From positions 2,108,001 to 2,172,000 of the forward strand of contig NZ_JAPELX010000001.1 in NCBI RefSeq assembly GCF_026343335.1: DNA of 64,000 nucleotides. Direction: 5' to 3'. The DNA is from Streptomyces sp. NBC_00078. Lineage in GTDB: Bacteria; Actinomycetota; Actinomycetes; Streptomycetales; Streptomycetaceae. The notes beneath the pieces are model-generated. The model was given only the letters and a program-made list of their open reading frames with translations, ran no database searches and was not told the DNA's origin. Shown one piece after another: positions 1-7,519 of the stretch (positions within the stretch are counted from its first letter, which is position 1; each line of letters opens with the position of its first letter). The position numbers and the translations under genes were made by a program.

Positions 1-1
1 C

Positions 2-145
2 TCGGGCGTGCCGGACATCGTCATCGCGGCGTGGGCGGGCCACGCTGCCGTTGAGGTCACGCGGAAGCACTACCTGAAGCCTGGGGTGGATGCGCTGCGG
101 CAGCATTCGGGCCCGCTATCGGCGGCTTTCACCTTCGATGTGTGA
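2..145 (+). CDS. Tyrosine site-specific integrase, C-terminal end only
   Basis: Only the last 47 codons are inside the window; the gene begins to the left. The translation contains WAGHAAVEVTRKHYLKP, which matches the end of the tyrosine recombinase catalytic domain: a Gly-His pair (box II histidine) followed about ten residues later by the nucleophilic Tyr in a HYL context. Such enzymes integrate phages and conjugative elements such as pSAM2-type plasmids into the chromosome. The frame stops with TGA at 143-145. Being the first gene, and followed by ordinary chromosomal genes, it suggests that an integrated element lies to the left and ends near here. No tRNA 3' end, the usual attachment target, is visible downstream. 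Confidence 0.75.
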   Translation, partial: SGVPDIVIAAWAGHAAVEVTRKHYLKPGVDALRQHSGPLSAAFTFDV

Positions 146-186
146 CGAGTGTGAGAGATGATCTCTCAACACCGTCTCCGACCTGG

Positions 187-226
187 CAAAAGACCCTTTT
201 GGTTAGAACATGAGGGCAACCTAACC
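187..226 (+). terminator. Two small adjacent stem-loops after the integrase
   Basis: CAAAAG (187-192) pairs with CTTTTG (196-201) across a 3-base loop. Directly after it GGTTAG (201-206) pairs with CTAACC (221-226). They sit about 45 bases past the integrase stop and could end its transcript or mark the element boundary. The stems are short, so this is tentative. Confidence 0.3.
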
Positions 227-317
227 GGCAGGAGGGCACGGAGGCCAACCGCCGGGGACGGTGTCTCAGGTACCGGGCCGCCGCGCCGGGCGGGGGCCGC
301 CTCGACGGCCGCAGCGT

Positions 318-881
318 TCACGGCGTCGCCGAGCCACCGGCGGCGCCTGCCATGACCCGCGCCAGCATCTCGCGCGTGAAGCGCTCGTCGTACGGCGCCC
401 CCGTCAGCAGCACCTGCAGACAGATGCCGTCCATCAGCGCGACCAGCGCCCGCACGGTGACCGGGTCGGTGCGCCGGGCGAGCCGGCAGGCCAGGTCCTC
501 GGCCCACTCGGCGGCGACGGGGCGCAGGGCGGGGCGGCGCAGGGCGGCGAGATAGAGCTCGTACTCCAGCTCGACGCCCGTGCGGTCCCCGGACAGCCAC
601 TCGCCGAGGATCTGCGCGAGGTCCGTGGCCAGATCGCTCCCGGTGTCCTCCAGGGCACCGTGCGCGGCGACGACCTTGGCGAAGCCCTCGTTCGCCTGCC
701 GCAGCGCCGCGACCATCAGTTCGTCGAGGGTCTTGAAGTGGTACGTCGTCGAGCCGAGCGGTACGTCCGCCTCGGCGGCGACCGAGCGGTGGCTCAGGCC
801 GGCCAGGCCCTTCTCCCCCACGACCCGGATGGCCGCGTCGGTGATCCGCTGGCGGCGGTCGGGGTCGTAACGGCGGGGCAT
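318..881 (-). CDS. TetR/AcrR-family transcriptional regulator
   Basis: A 187-residue protein with an N-terminal TetR helix-turn-helix at about residues 10-55 (RQRITDAAIRVVGEKGLAGLSHRSVAAEADVPLGS is recognisable in pieces) followed by YHFKTLDELMVAAL, the usual end of the DNA-binding domain. The C-terminal half is helical and variable, as expected for ligand sensing. Its ATG shares one base with the TGA of the SMR pump gene upstream (TGATG at 879-883), so the two are translationally coupled. This context suggests that it represses its own operon and is relieved by a pump substrate. The ligand is unknown. Confidence 0.88.
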   Translation of the reverse strand: MPRRYDPDRRQRITDAAIRVVGEKGLAGLSHRSVAAEADVPLGSTTYHFKTLDELMVAALRQANEGFAKVVAAHGALEDTGSDLATDLAQILGEWLSGDRTGVELEYELYLAALRRPALRPVAAEWAEDLACRLARRTDPVTVRALVALMDGICLQVLLTGAPYDERFTREMLARVMAGAAGGSATP

Positions 882-1201
882 CAGTGCGCGCCTCCCAGGT
901 TGAGCACCACGACCCCGACGATGATCAGCGCGATCCCGGCGGCCTTCTGAACGGTCATCTGCTCCCCGAGGAACACCATCCCGATCGCCACGATGGCGGC
1001 GGTGCCGAGGCCGGCCCACACCGCGTAGGCCGCGCCGACCGACATGGTCTTCAGCGTCTGCGCGAGCAGCGCGAAGGAGACGCCGTATCCGGCGAGCGTC
1101 AGCAGCGACGGCCACAGCCGGCTGAAGCCGTCGCTGAACTTCATGGCGGTGGTGCCGCCCACCTCGGCGGCTATGGCCGCGAGGAGCATGAGGAATGCCA
1201 T
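881..1201 (-). CDS. Small multidrug resistance (SMR) family efflux protein
   Basis: A 106-residue, four-helix membrane protein of the EmrE/QacC/SugE family, which exchanges protons for lipophilic cations or guanidinium-type compounds as a dimer. The family glutamate is visible in helix 1 (LLAAIAAEVGGTTAMK, about residue 13). AYAVWAGLGTAAI in helix 3 is the characteristic SMR signature, and GIALIIVGVVVLNL forms helix 4. The ATG at 1199-1201 gives the normal family length; a longer frame upstream adds unrelated residues. It is first in a two-gene operon with the TetR regulator. The substrate cannot be read from the sequence. Confidence 0.88.
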   Translation of the reverse strand: MAFLMLLAAIAAEVGGTTAMKFSDGFSRLWPSLLTLAGYGVSFALLAQTLKTMSVGAAYAVWAGLGTAAIVAIGMVFLGEQMTVQKAAGIALIIVGVVVLNLGGAH

Positions 1202-1223
1202 GCGTACGAGTGTACATAACGGC
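1202..1223 (-). promoter_or_regulatory. Candidate promoter/operator of the SMR-tetR operon
   Basis: Directly upstream of the SMR start the minus strand reads GTTATGTACACTCGTAC. This holds a -10-like TACACT and a GTAC-N4-GTAC inverted repeat (1204-1215). No Shine-Dalgarno precedes the ATG. A TetR operator overlapping a promoter would fit, but the repeat is short. Confidence 0.3.
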
Positions 1224-1807
1224 GTTCGCGCAGCAGCCCCGGCGACCACCGACCCCGCCGGGCAAGGGCCGCCACGCCACCGACCTCGCGACTGCAGCGA
1301 GCAGTCGAGCACGACCCAACTCCGCCTCGTGCAGCCGGATATGACTGCGCGTCAGCCACAGCCGTCGGCATGTTCCGTCCACCGCCCGCGCGCGCAGGAC
1401 GCCCAGCGCGCCGCCACAGGCCGGTGCCAGGTCTTGCGGGCGGGTTCCGCCACGCGAGCGAGGGACAGGCGTCGGATCGGCGACCCGCGCTCGACCCGCG
1501 CGGTCACCCGCCCGCGCCCACGCCCGGCCCGGGCAAGCGCTGTCCCGTTCGCTCCGCGGTCCACACGCCGAGGCCTGCCGGCCATCCTCACCACGCCAGG
1601 CCGTCGCCGGCCGGCAAGCCGGGACGGGAGCGGCGTTGAGTGGCAGATGTGAAGGGCGAGGCTCCACTTGAGGAAGTCCAATCCTCATAGAAATCGCTCG
1701 CTGAAACCACTCCCCGCGTCAGCCCTGCTCCACTAGGGTTTCAGCGCTCACTCACCCCACTCTCACATCCCCGGCCGCCGCCTCGGGCGCCGCTGGAGGA
1801 ACAGCGC
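1224..1807. other. Gene-poor stretch between SMR and AbfB-domain genes
   Basis: Open frames exist on both strands because of the GC content, but none gives a recognisable protein or has a convincing ribosome binding site. The one clear structure is the hairpin TGAGGA (1669-1674) with TCCTCA (1682-1687), about 120 bases before the next gene. A GGAGGA ribosome binding site for that gene lies at 1796-1801. Confidence 0.5.
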
Positions 1808-2626
1808 ATGCCAGACACCACCCCCGAGCCGTCCCAGAACAAGCCCTGGGAGAACGGCTGGGCCCCCGACACGTCCCGGGCCCCCGGCACCCGAAGACTC
1901 TGGCTGGCCGGCGTGCTGGCCCTGGCCACGATCGTCGCCTGCGTGACGGCGATCACCGTGATGGACCACGAGAAGGACGATCCGGTACGGGCGTCGCCCT
2001 CGGGCTCCGCAACGGTCCCTGGTCTGATCTCCTACGCCACCCCGTCCACCGCCGACGCCACGACGCCCGCCGGCCGGAGCGGCCTGTCGTCCACCAGGAC
2101 CAAGGCGTCCCCCGCAGCCAGCCCGCACGAGTCCGCGAACGGTGGCGCGGGGGCATCCAAGCCGCCCACGTCCCACGCGAGTTCACCCGGTCGCCCCAAG
2201 CCGTCGGCCACCTACAGGTCCGTCCGCTCGGTGAACTACCCCGACCGCTACTGGCACGTGAGCGGCGACTTCGTGAAACTGGACCCGATCGCCTCCGCCC
2301 CGGCCCGCCGCGACGCCACGTTCAAGCTGGTCAAGGGCCTGTGGAACGCGTCCTGTTACTCCTTCGCGACGTCGGACGGCACCTACCTCCGCCACCGCGA
2401 CTTCGTCCTGCGCTCCGAACGCAGCGACGGGTCCCCCCTGTTCGAACAGGACGCGACGTTCTGCCCGCGGACCTCGTCGTACTCGGGCGCGGTCATGCTG
2501 GAGTCGGCGAACTACCCGGGCCGCTTCCTGCGCCACCAGAACTTCCAGCTCGAACTGGACCCGTATCAGCAGAGCGATCTGTTCCGGGCGGACTCGGCGT
2601 TCCGGTTGGTGGACGGACTGGCCTGA
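1808..2626 (+). CDS. Membrane-anchored protein with C-terminal AbfB (arabinofuranosidase-binding) domain
   Basis: This 272-residue protein has a short cytoplasmic N-terminus, one membrane helix at about residues 35-55 (LWLAGVLALATIVACVTAITV), a Ser/Thr/Pro/Ala-rich wall-spanning linker to about residue 135, and a C-terminal beta-trefoil of the AbfB/CBM42 type. Trefoil signatures include RSVNYPDRYWHV, FKLVKGL..CYSF, LRHRDFVLR, ESANYPGRFLRHQNFQLELD and FRADSAFRLV. AbfB domains bind arabinose side chains of arabinoxylan or arabinogalactan. No catalytic domain is present, so it may tether the cell to arabinan or sense it. The GGAGGA eight bases before the ATG fixes the start. It converges on the VOC gene. 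Confidence 0.8.
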   Translation: MPDTTPEPSQNKPWENGWAPDTSRAPGTRRLWLAGVLALATIVACVTAITVMDHEKDDPVRASPSGSATVPGLISYATPSTADATTPAGRSGLSSTRTKASPAASPHESANGGAGASKPPTSHASSPGRPKPSATYRSVRSVNYPDRYWHVSGDFVKLDPIASAPARRDATFKLVKGLWNASCYSFATSDGTYLRHRDFVLRSERSDGSPLFEQDATFCPRTSSYSGAVMLESANYPGRFLRHQNFQLELDPYQQSDLFRADSAFRLVDGLA

Positions 2627-2637
2627 GCCGGGGCGTG

Positions 2638-3015
2638 CTACGCGTCACGGAAGGCGATCAGCGAGGTCTTCGGCCGCAGTACGCAGAACTCGTTGCCCTC
2701 GGGGTCCGCCAGCACCACCCAGCCGGCCTCGTCGCCCTGCCCGATGTCGACCCTGTGTGCGCCCAGTGCGAGGATGCGCTCGACCTCGGCCCCCTGGTCG
2801 TCCGGGGCGAGGTCGAAGTGCAGCCGGTTCTTGACGTGCTTCGGGTCCTCGACGGGCATGAAGCAGATGCCCGTCGGCGCGAACTCGTCCCGTCCGATGA
2901 CGACTTCGCGTTCCCTCTCGGACAGCACCTTCCAGTCGAGGACCCGGCACCAGAAGCGGGCGAGTCCGGGAAGGTCGTGCGCGTCGACGACGAGGTGATG
3001 CAGCGAAACGGCCAT
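2638..3015 (-). CDS. VOC (glyoxalase/bleomycin-resistance/dioxygenase) family protein
   Basis: 125 residues, matching a single-chain VOC protein of two beta-alpha-beta-beta-beta repeats. It opens LHHLVVDAHDLPGLARFWCRVLDWKV, the first repeat with a metal-ligand histidine. LHFDLAPDD begins the second repeat, and DPEGNEFCVLR near the end carries the usual glutamate ligand. Family members include lactoylglutathione lyases, dioxygenases and antibiotic-binding proteins, and nothing here tells which. The start codon lies inside a perfect 14-bp inverted repeat and has no visible Shine-Dalgarno, which is unusual. It sits downstream of the suf operon on the same strand. Confidence 0.85.
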   Translation of the reverse strand: MAVSLHHLVVDAHDLPGLARFWCRVLDWKVLSEREREVVIGRDEFAPTGICFMPVEDPKHVKNRLHFDLAPDDQGAEVERILALGAHRVDIGQGDEAGWVVLADPEGNEFCVLRPKTSLIAFRDA

Positions 3016-3038
3016 ACCGGAGAAGGTATGGCCGTTTC
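3005..3038 (-). terminator. 14-bp perfect inverted repeat: suf operon terminator overlapping the VOC start
   Basis: GAAACGGCCATACC (3005-3018) and its exact complement (3025-3038) are separated by six bases. On the minus strand the hairpin begins about 30 bases after the sufT stop, the right place for a factor-independent terminator, though no T-run follows. The VOC ATG (3013-3015) is inside the 3' arm. Confidence 0.6.
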
Positions 3039-3067
3039 ACGGGTGCCGCAGATGTTTTCCGGGTGCC

Positions 3068-3400
3068 TCAGACGTTGAAGCCCAGCGCCCGCAGCTGCTC
3101 CCGCCCGTCGTCCGTGATCTTGTCGGGGCCCCACGGCGGCATCCAGACCCAGTTGATGCGCAGCTCGTTGACGAGGCCGTCCGTGGCGGACTTGGCCTGG
3201 TCCTCGATGACGTCCGTCAGCGGGCAGGCCGCCGAGGTCAGGGTCATGTCGAGGGTCGCGATGTTCGCGTCGTCGATGTGGATGCCGTAGATCAGGCCGA
3301 GGTTGACGACGTCGATGCCCAGCTCGGGGTCGACGACGTCGTACAACGCCTCGCGGACCTCTTCCTCAGAGGCCGGCTTCATCTCAACGGTCTCGCTCAT
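3068..3400 (-). CDS. sufT: SufT-type metal-sulfur cluster assembly factor (DUF59/MIP18 family)
   Basis: 110 residues. The MIP18/DUF59 core is clear: EALYDVVDPELGIDVVNLGLIYG, then TLDMTLTSAACPLTDVIEDQ with the conserved Cys, and WVWMPPWGPDKITDDGREQLRALGF at the end. Proteins of this family help mature Fe-S enzymes, and the member at the end of actinobacterial and other suf operons is called SufT. Its ATG overlaps the sufU stop by four bases (ATGA, 3397-3400), so it is translated with the scaffold protein as the last gene of the operon. A strong inverted repeat follows. Confidence 0.9.
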   Translation of the reverse strand: MSETVEMKPASEEEVREALYDVVDPELGIDVVNLGLIYGIHIDDANIATLDMTLTSAACPLTDVIEDQAKSATDGLVNELRINWVWMPPWGPDKITDDGREQLRALGFNV

Positions 3401-3861
3401 GCCGTCTTCCTTTCGGCGTCGGCGCCCAGCGCCTGGGCCGTCGCGTCCTTCCATGCCATCCAGCTGAGGAGGGCGCACTTCACCCGGGCCGGGTACTTGG
3501 AGACACCGGCGAACGCGACCGCGTCCTCCAGTACTTCCTCCATGGCGTCGTCCGGCTCGATCCTGCCCTTGGACTGCATCAGCTCCAGGAAGGTCTCCTG
3601 GACCTTCTGGGCGTCCGCCAGGTCCTTCCCGACGAGCAGTTCGTTGAGGACGGATGCGCTGGCCTGGCTGATCGAGCAGCCCTGGCCCTCGTACGAGACG
3701 TCCTCGATCCTCGTGCCGTCGTACTTCACCCGCAGGGTGATCTCGTCGCCGCACGTCGGGTTCACGTGGTGCACCTCGGCGTCGCCATCCCTCAGACCAC
3801 GCCCGTGCGGGTTCTTGTAGTGATCCAGGATGACTTCCTGGTACATCGAGTCCAGCTTCAC
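3397..3861 (-). CDS. sufU: Fe-S cluster assembly protein SufU
   Basis: 154 residues from a GTG start (KLDSMYQEVILDHYKNPHGRGL follows). The three metal-binding cysteines of SufU/IscU proteins are present: C37 in NPTCGDE with D39, C62 in GQGCSISQ, and C129 in VKCALLSW. The longer spacing between the second and third cysteine is typical of zinc-binding SufU, which in Firmicutes accepts persulfide from SufS rather than acting as a classic scaffold. An ATG two residues before YQEV (3844-3846) is an alternative start, but KLDS is conserved in streptomycete homologues as I recall them. It lies 34 bp after sufS and overlaps sufT. Confidence 0.92.
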   Translation of the reverse strand: MKLDSMYQEVILDHYKNPHGRGLRDGDAEVHHVNPTCGDEITLRVKYDGTRIEDVSYEGQGCSISQASASVLNELLVGKDLADAQKVQETFLELMQSKGRIEPDDAMEEVLEDAVAFAGVSKYPARVKCALLSWMAWKDATAQALGADAERKTA

Positions 3862-3895
3862 GCGGACAAACCTCGCATCTCTCAGCTCACGCCCT

Positions 3896-5152
3896 TCAGC
3901 CGAAGAAGTTCCGTACGTGCTCCAGGCCGTCGACCAACGCGTCGATCTCGGCCGGCGTGGAGTACAGATAGAACGACGCTCGCGTGGTCGCAGGAATTCC
4001 GTAGCGCAGGCAGACCGGCCGCGCGCAGTGGTGGCCGACCCGGACCGCGATGCCCTGCTCGTCGAGGACCTGGCCCACGTCGTGCGGGTGGATGTCGCCG
4101 AGCGTGAAGGAGATCGCGGCGCCCCGGTCCTCGGCCGTGGTCGGGCCGATGATCCGCAGGTCGGGAACATCCCCGAGGCGCTTGACCGCGTACTCCGTGA
4201 GCGCGTGCTCATGGGCGAGGATCTTGTCCATGCCGATCGAGGACAGGTAGTCGATCGCCGCGCCCAGACCGACCGCCTGCGCGATCGGCGGGGTGCCCGC
4301 CTCGAACTTGTGCGGGGCGGGAGCGTATGTCGACGAGTGCATCGACACCGTCTCGATCATCTCGCCGCCGCCGAGGAACGGAGGCAGGTCCTCCAGGAGC
4401 TCCTGCCGTCCCCAGAGCACGCCGATACCCGTGGGGCCGCACATCTTGTGGCCGGTGAAGGCCACGAAGTCCGCCTGCAGGGCCTGGACGTCCAGCGGCA
4501 TGTGCGGGGCGGCCTGCGAGGCGTCGATGCAGACCAGCGCGCCGACCTCCTGGGCGCGGCGGACTATCGCGTCGACCGGGTTGAGCGTGCCGAGGATGTT
4601 CGACACCAGCACGAAGGAGACGATCTTCGTCTTCTCCGTGATGATCTCGTCGATGTTGGAGAGGTCGAGGCGGCCGTCGTCGGTCAGTCCGAACCACTTC
4701 AGCTTCGCGCCCGTGCGCTGCGCGAGCAGCTGCCACGGGACGATGTTGGAGTGGTGCTCCATCTCCGTGATGACGATCTCGGTCTCGTGGTCCACCCGGT
4801 AGGGCTCGTCGGCCCAGCCGAGCATGTTCGCCACGAGGTTGAGCGACTCGGAGGCGTTCTTGGTGAAGATCACCTCGTCGCGGCTCGGCGCGTTGATGAA
4901 CGCGGCGACCTTGTCGCGCGCACCCTCGTACAGCGCCGTGGCCTCCTCGGCGAGCACGTGCACACCGCGGTGGACGTTGGCGTTGTAGCGCTCGTAGTAC
5001 TCGTTCAGGGCGTCGAGCACCTGGCGCGGCTTCTGCGAGGTCGCCGCGTTGTCCAGGTACACGAGCTTCTGGCCGTCGTGGACCTGGCGGTCCAGGATGG
5101 GGAAGTCCTTGCGGATCGCCTCTGTGTCGAGGAGGCCCGGCAGCTGTGTCAC
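3896..5152 (-). CDS. sufS: Cysteine desulfurase SufS
   Basis: A 418-residue class V aminotransferase-fold enzyme that takes sulfur from cysteine and carries it as a persulfide for Fe-S assembly. Visible landmarks are YLDNAATSQKP near the N-terminus, MEHHSNIVPW (His stacking on PLP), CIDASQAAPH (Asp to the pyridine nitrogen), the PLP lysine K236 in TGHKMCGPTG, and the persulfide cysteine C376 in RVGHHCARPVC. This is the group II (SufS/CsdB) pattern. The GTG start at 5150-5152 overlaps the sufC TGA (GTGA), so the two are coupled. SufU downstream is the likely sulfur acceptor. Confidence 0.96.
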   Translation of the reverse strand: MTQLPGLLDTEAIRKDFPILDRQVHDGQKLVYLDNAATSQKPRQVLDALNEYYERYNANVHRGVHVLAEEATALYEGARDKVAAFINAPSRDEVIFTKNASESLNLVANMLGWADEPYRVDHETEIVITEMEHHSNIVPWQLLAQRTGAKLKWFGLTDDGRLDLSNIDEIITEKTKIVSFVLVSNILGTLNPVDAIVRRAQEVGALVCIDASQAAPHMPLDVQALQADFVAFTGHKMCGPTGIGVLWGRQELLEDLPPFLGGGEMIETVSMHSSTYAPAPHKFEAGTPPIAQAVGLGAAIDYLSSIGMDKILAHEHALTEYAVKRLGDVPDLRIIGPTTAEDRGAAISFTLGDIHPHDVGQVLDEQGIAVRVGHHCARPVCLRYGIPATTRASFYLYSTPAEIDALVDGLEHVRNFFG

Positions 5153-5913
5153 GCGGATACGCCACCCTTCGTGTATGCCTCGTAGCCCTCGTTCTCCAGC
5201 TTGTCGGCGAGCTCCGCGCCGCCGGACTCCACGATCCGGCCGGCGGAGAACACGTGGACGAAGTCAGGCTTGATGTAGCGCAGGATGCGCGTGTAGTGCG
5301 TGATCAGCAGGGTGCCGACCTCGCCGCTCTCGCGGACGCGGTTGACGCCCTCGGAGACGACGCGAAGGGCGTCGACGTCGAGGCCGGAGTCGGTCTCGTC
5401 GAGGATCGCGATCTTCGGCTTGAGCAGTTCGAGCTGGAGGATCTCGTGGCGCTTCTTCTCACCGCCGGAGAAGCCCTCGTTGACGTTGCGCTCGGCGAAG
5501 GCGGTGTCCATGTTGAGGCGCTCCATGGCCTCCTTGACCTCCTTCACCCACAGGCGCAGCTTGGGGGCCTCGCCGCGGATGGCGGTGGCGGACGTACGGA
5601 GGAAGTTGGAGACCGAGACGCCAGGGACCTCGACCGGGTACTGCATCGCCAGGAACAGGCCGGCGCGGGCGCGCTCGTCGACGGACATCTCCAGGATGTC
5701 CTCGCCGTCGAGGGTGACGCTGCCGCCGGTGATCGTGTACTTCGGGTGGCCCGCGAGGGAGTAGGCGAGGGTCGACTTGCCGGAGCCGTTGGGGCCCATG
5801 ATGGCGTGCGTCTCGCCCTGCTTCACGGTGAGGTCGACGCCCTTGAGGATCTCCTTCGTGGCGTTGTCGGCCTCGACGGTGACGTGCAGGTCGTGGATTT
5901 CAAGCGTTGCCAT
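5149..5913 (-). CDS. sufC: SufC, ATPase of the SufBCD Fe-S assembly complex
   Basis: A 254-residue ABC-type ATPase with Walker A GPNGSGKST (residues 40-48), the SufC-type signature FSGGEKKRHEILQ, Walker B IAILDETDSGLD and the H-loop in LLITHYTRIL. SufC has no membrane domain; it binds SufB and SufD in the cytosol and drives the conformational change that exposes the nascent cluster site. It lies 7 bp after the Rieske gene and overlaps sufS by GTGA. The EKKR variant after the signature separates SufC from transporter ATPases. Confidence 0.96.
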   Translation of the reverse strand: MATLEIHDLHVTVEADNATKEILKGVDLTVKQGETHAIMGPNGSGKSTLAYSLAGHPKYTITGGSVTLDGEDILEMSVDERARAGLFLAMQYPVEVPGVSVSNFLRTSATAIRGEAPKLRLWVKEVKEAMERLNMDTAFAERNVNEGFSGGEKKRHEILQLELLKPKIAILDETDSGLDVDALRVVSEGVNRVRESGEVGTLLITHYTRILRYIKPDFVHVFSAGRIVESGGAELADKLENEGYEAYTKGGVSA

Positions 5914-5920
5914 GGGTGCC

Positions 5921-6241
5921 TCAGGACTCCTGGTTGAGGGAGACGAGAACGTCGTCCCCTTCGATCTTTACGGGGTATACGGGGACGGGGCGCGTCGCGG
6001 GAAGGCCGGACGGCTTGCCGGTGCGGAGGTCGAAGCTGGAGCCGTGCAGCCAGCACTCGATCTGACAGTCCTCCACCTCGCCCTCGGAGAGCGAGACGTT
6101 CGCGTGGGAGCAGATGTCGTTGATCGCGAACACCTCTCCCTCGGTACGGACGACGGAAACCGGCGTGCCGTCGATTTCCACCCGCTTGGGGGTGTCCTCC
6201 TCCAACTCGCCCAGTCCACAGGCGCGTACGAAAGCAGCCAT
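5921..6241 (-). CDS. Rieske [2Fe-2S] ferredoxin-type protein of the suf operon
   Basis: 106 residues. The Rieske motif is complete: C44-x-H46 in ICSHANVSL and C63-x2-H66 in CWLHGSSFD, giving Cys2His2 ligation of one [2Fe-2S] cluster. The protein resembles the small ferredoxin subunits of aromatic-ring dioxygenases and is often annotated so, but no dioxygenase is nearby and it sits between sufD and sufC in the operon. A role in supplying electrons or monitoring cluster assembly is more likely here, which is inference from context. Its ATG shares a base with the sufD stop (TGATG). Confidence 0.88.
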   Translation of the reverse strand: MAAFVRACGLGELEEDTPKRVEIDGTPVSVVRTEGEVFAINDICSHANVSLSEGEVEDCQIECWLHGSSFDLRTGKPSGLPATRPVPVYPVKIEGDDVLVSLNQES

Positions 6242-7458
6242 CAGACCGCCGCCTCCAGCTCCTCGTCGATCTTCACGAGGAGGCGCTCTTCGATGTCGTC
6301 GACACCGATCTGCTGGACGAGCTCGGCGAAGAAGCCGCGGACCACCAGGCGACGGGCCTCGTCGGCCGGGATGCCACGGGCCATCAGGTAGAAGAGCTGC
6401 TCGTCGTCGAAGCGGCCGGTCGCCGAGGCGTGGCCGGCGCCGACGATCTCGCCGGTCTCGATCTCCAGGTTCGGAACCGAGTCGACCCGGGCGCCGTCGG
6501 TCAGAACCAGGTTGCGGTTCATCTCGTAGGTGTCCGTGCCCTCGGCCTTCGCCTCGATGAGGACGTCGCCGATCCACACGGCGTGCGCGCCGTCGCCCTG
6601 GAGCGCGCCCTTGTAGGCGACGTTCGACTTGCAGTGCGGGGTGTTGTGGTCGACGAGGAGTCGGTGCTCCTGGTGCTGGCCGGCGTCCGTGAAGTACAGG
6701 CCGAACAGCTCGGCCTCGCCGCCGGTGCCGGCGTAGGAGACGCGGGGGTGCAGGCGTACCACGTCACCGCCGAAGGTGACCACGAACGACTTGAAGGTGG
6801 CGTCCCGGCCGATCAGCGCGTTGTGCTGGCCCACGTGCACGGCCTTGTCGTCCCAGTCCTGGACTGAGACGACGGTCAGCTTGGCGCCGTCGCCCAGGAT
6901 GTAGTCGACGTTGGCGGCGATCACCGCGTCACCGGTGTGGTCGATGACGACGACGGCCTCGGCGAAGGCTTTCAGCTCGATCACCTGGTGGCCGTAGGCG
7001 ACACCGCCCTCGCCGTGCACGGCGATGCGGATCGGCTCGGTGAGGACCGTCTCCTTGGGGACGGTGACCACACCGGCCTTCTCGAACGCCGAGTAGGCCT
7101 GGGCGGCGACGCGGTCCACCGGGGCACCGGCCCTGCCGAGGCGCGCGTCGTCACGGTCCACCTGTTCGACGGTGACGCCCTCGGGAGCCTCGACGGCGAC
7201 CTTCACGGCCTCGCCGGTCGCGACGGCGGTGCCGTCGTGCAGCCCGCGCAGGCGCTCCAGCGGGGTGAACCGCCACTCCTCCTCGCGGCCGTGCGGGACC
7301 GGGAAGTCCGCGACGTCGAAGGACGGGGGCGCGCTCATGCGCGTGGCGACGGTCGACTCGGCGGCCACCGCGATCTGGCCCGCGGTGGTGGACCCCACGG
7401 GTGGGGGTCCCCCCGCCCGAACGGAGTTGAGGGTGGGGGAGTTCTGAGCCTCAGCCAT
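6241..7458 (-). CDS. sufD: Fe-S cluster assembly protein SufD
   Basis: A 405-residue SufBD-family protein with the right-handed beta-helix core. The N-terminal part has FPVPHGREEEWRFTPLERLRGL, a SufD marker, and the C-terminal part has the family block RFDDEQLFYLMARGIPADEARRLVVRGFFAELV. With SufB and SufC it forms the scaffold on which clusters are built. Residues 7-20 (SPTLNSVRAGGPPP) are encoded by a short GC-rich repeat element inserted in frame and look foreign to the family. A GGAAGAGAG stretch precedes the ATG. The gene lies 61 bp after sufB. Confidence 0.95.
   Translation of the reverse strand: MAEAQNSPTLNSVRAGGPPPVGSTTAGQIAVAAESTVATRMSAPPSFDVADFPVPHGREEEWRFTPLERLRGLHDGTAVATGEAVKVAVEAPEGVTVEQVDRDDARLGRAGAPVDRVAAQAYSAFEKAGVVTVPKETVLTEPIRIAVHGEGGVAYGHQVIELKAFAEAVVVIDHTGDAVIAANVDYILGDGAKLTVVSVQDWDDKAVHVGQHNALIGRDATFKSFVVTFGGDVVRLHPRVSYAGTGGEAELFGLYFTDAGQHQEHRLLVDHNTPHCKSNVAYKGALQGDGAHAVWIGDVLIEAKAEGTDTYEMNRNLVLTDGARVDSVPNLEIETGEIVGAGHASATGRFDDEQLFYLMARGIPADEARRLVVRGFFAELVQQIGVDDIEERLLVKIDEELEAAV
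7399..7440. repeat. 42-bp palindromic mini-repeat inserted in frame in sufD
   Basis: The plus strand reads GGGGGTCCCCCCGCCCGA followed by a GTTGAGGGTGGGGGAG tail. This matches in form the small GGGGGTCCCCC...GTGGGGGAG interspersed repeats that I recall as common between Streptomyces genes. Here it adds exactly 14 codons near the SufD N-terminus. Confidence 0.6.
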
Positions 7459-7519
7459 GGCTGTCGGTCTGCTCTCTTCCTACGTCAGATTTCGCTGGCT
7501 GCTTTTCTGCGGAGCGGTC

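Noticed and set aside
3830..5185. 451-codon open frame antisense to sufS
   Set aside because: The sense strand encodes a full SufS with all catalytic residues; the antisense frame has no motif or ribosome site.
5921..6241. Dioxygenase ferredoxin subunit
   Set aside because: The Rieske motif fits, but no oxygenase or reductase gene is near and the gene is embedded in the suf operon.
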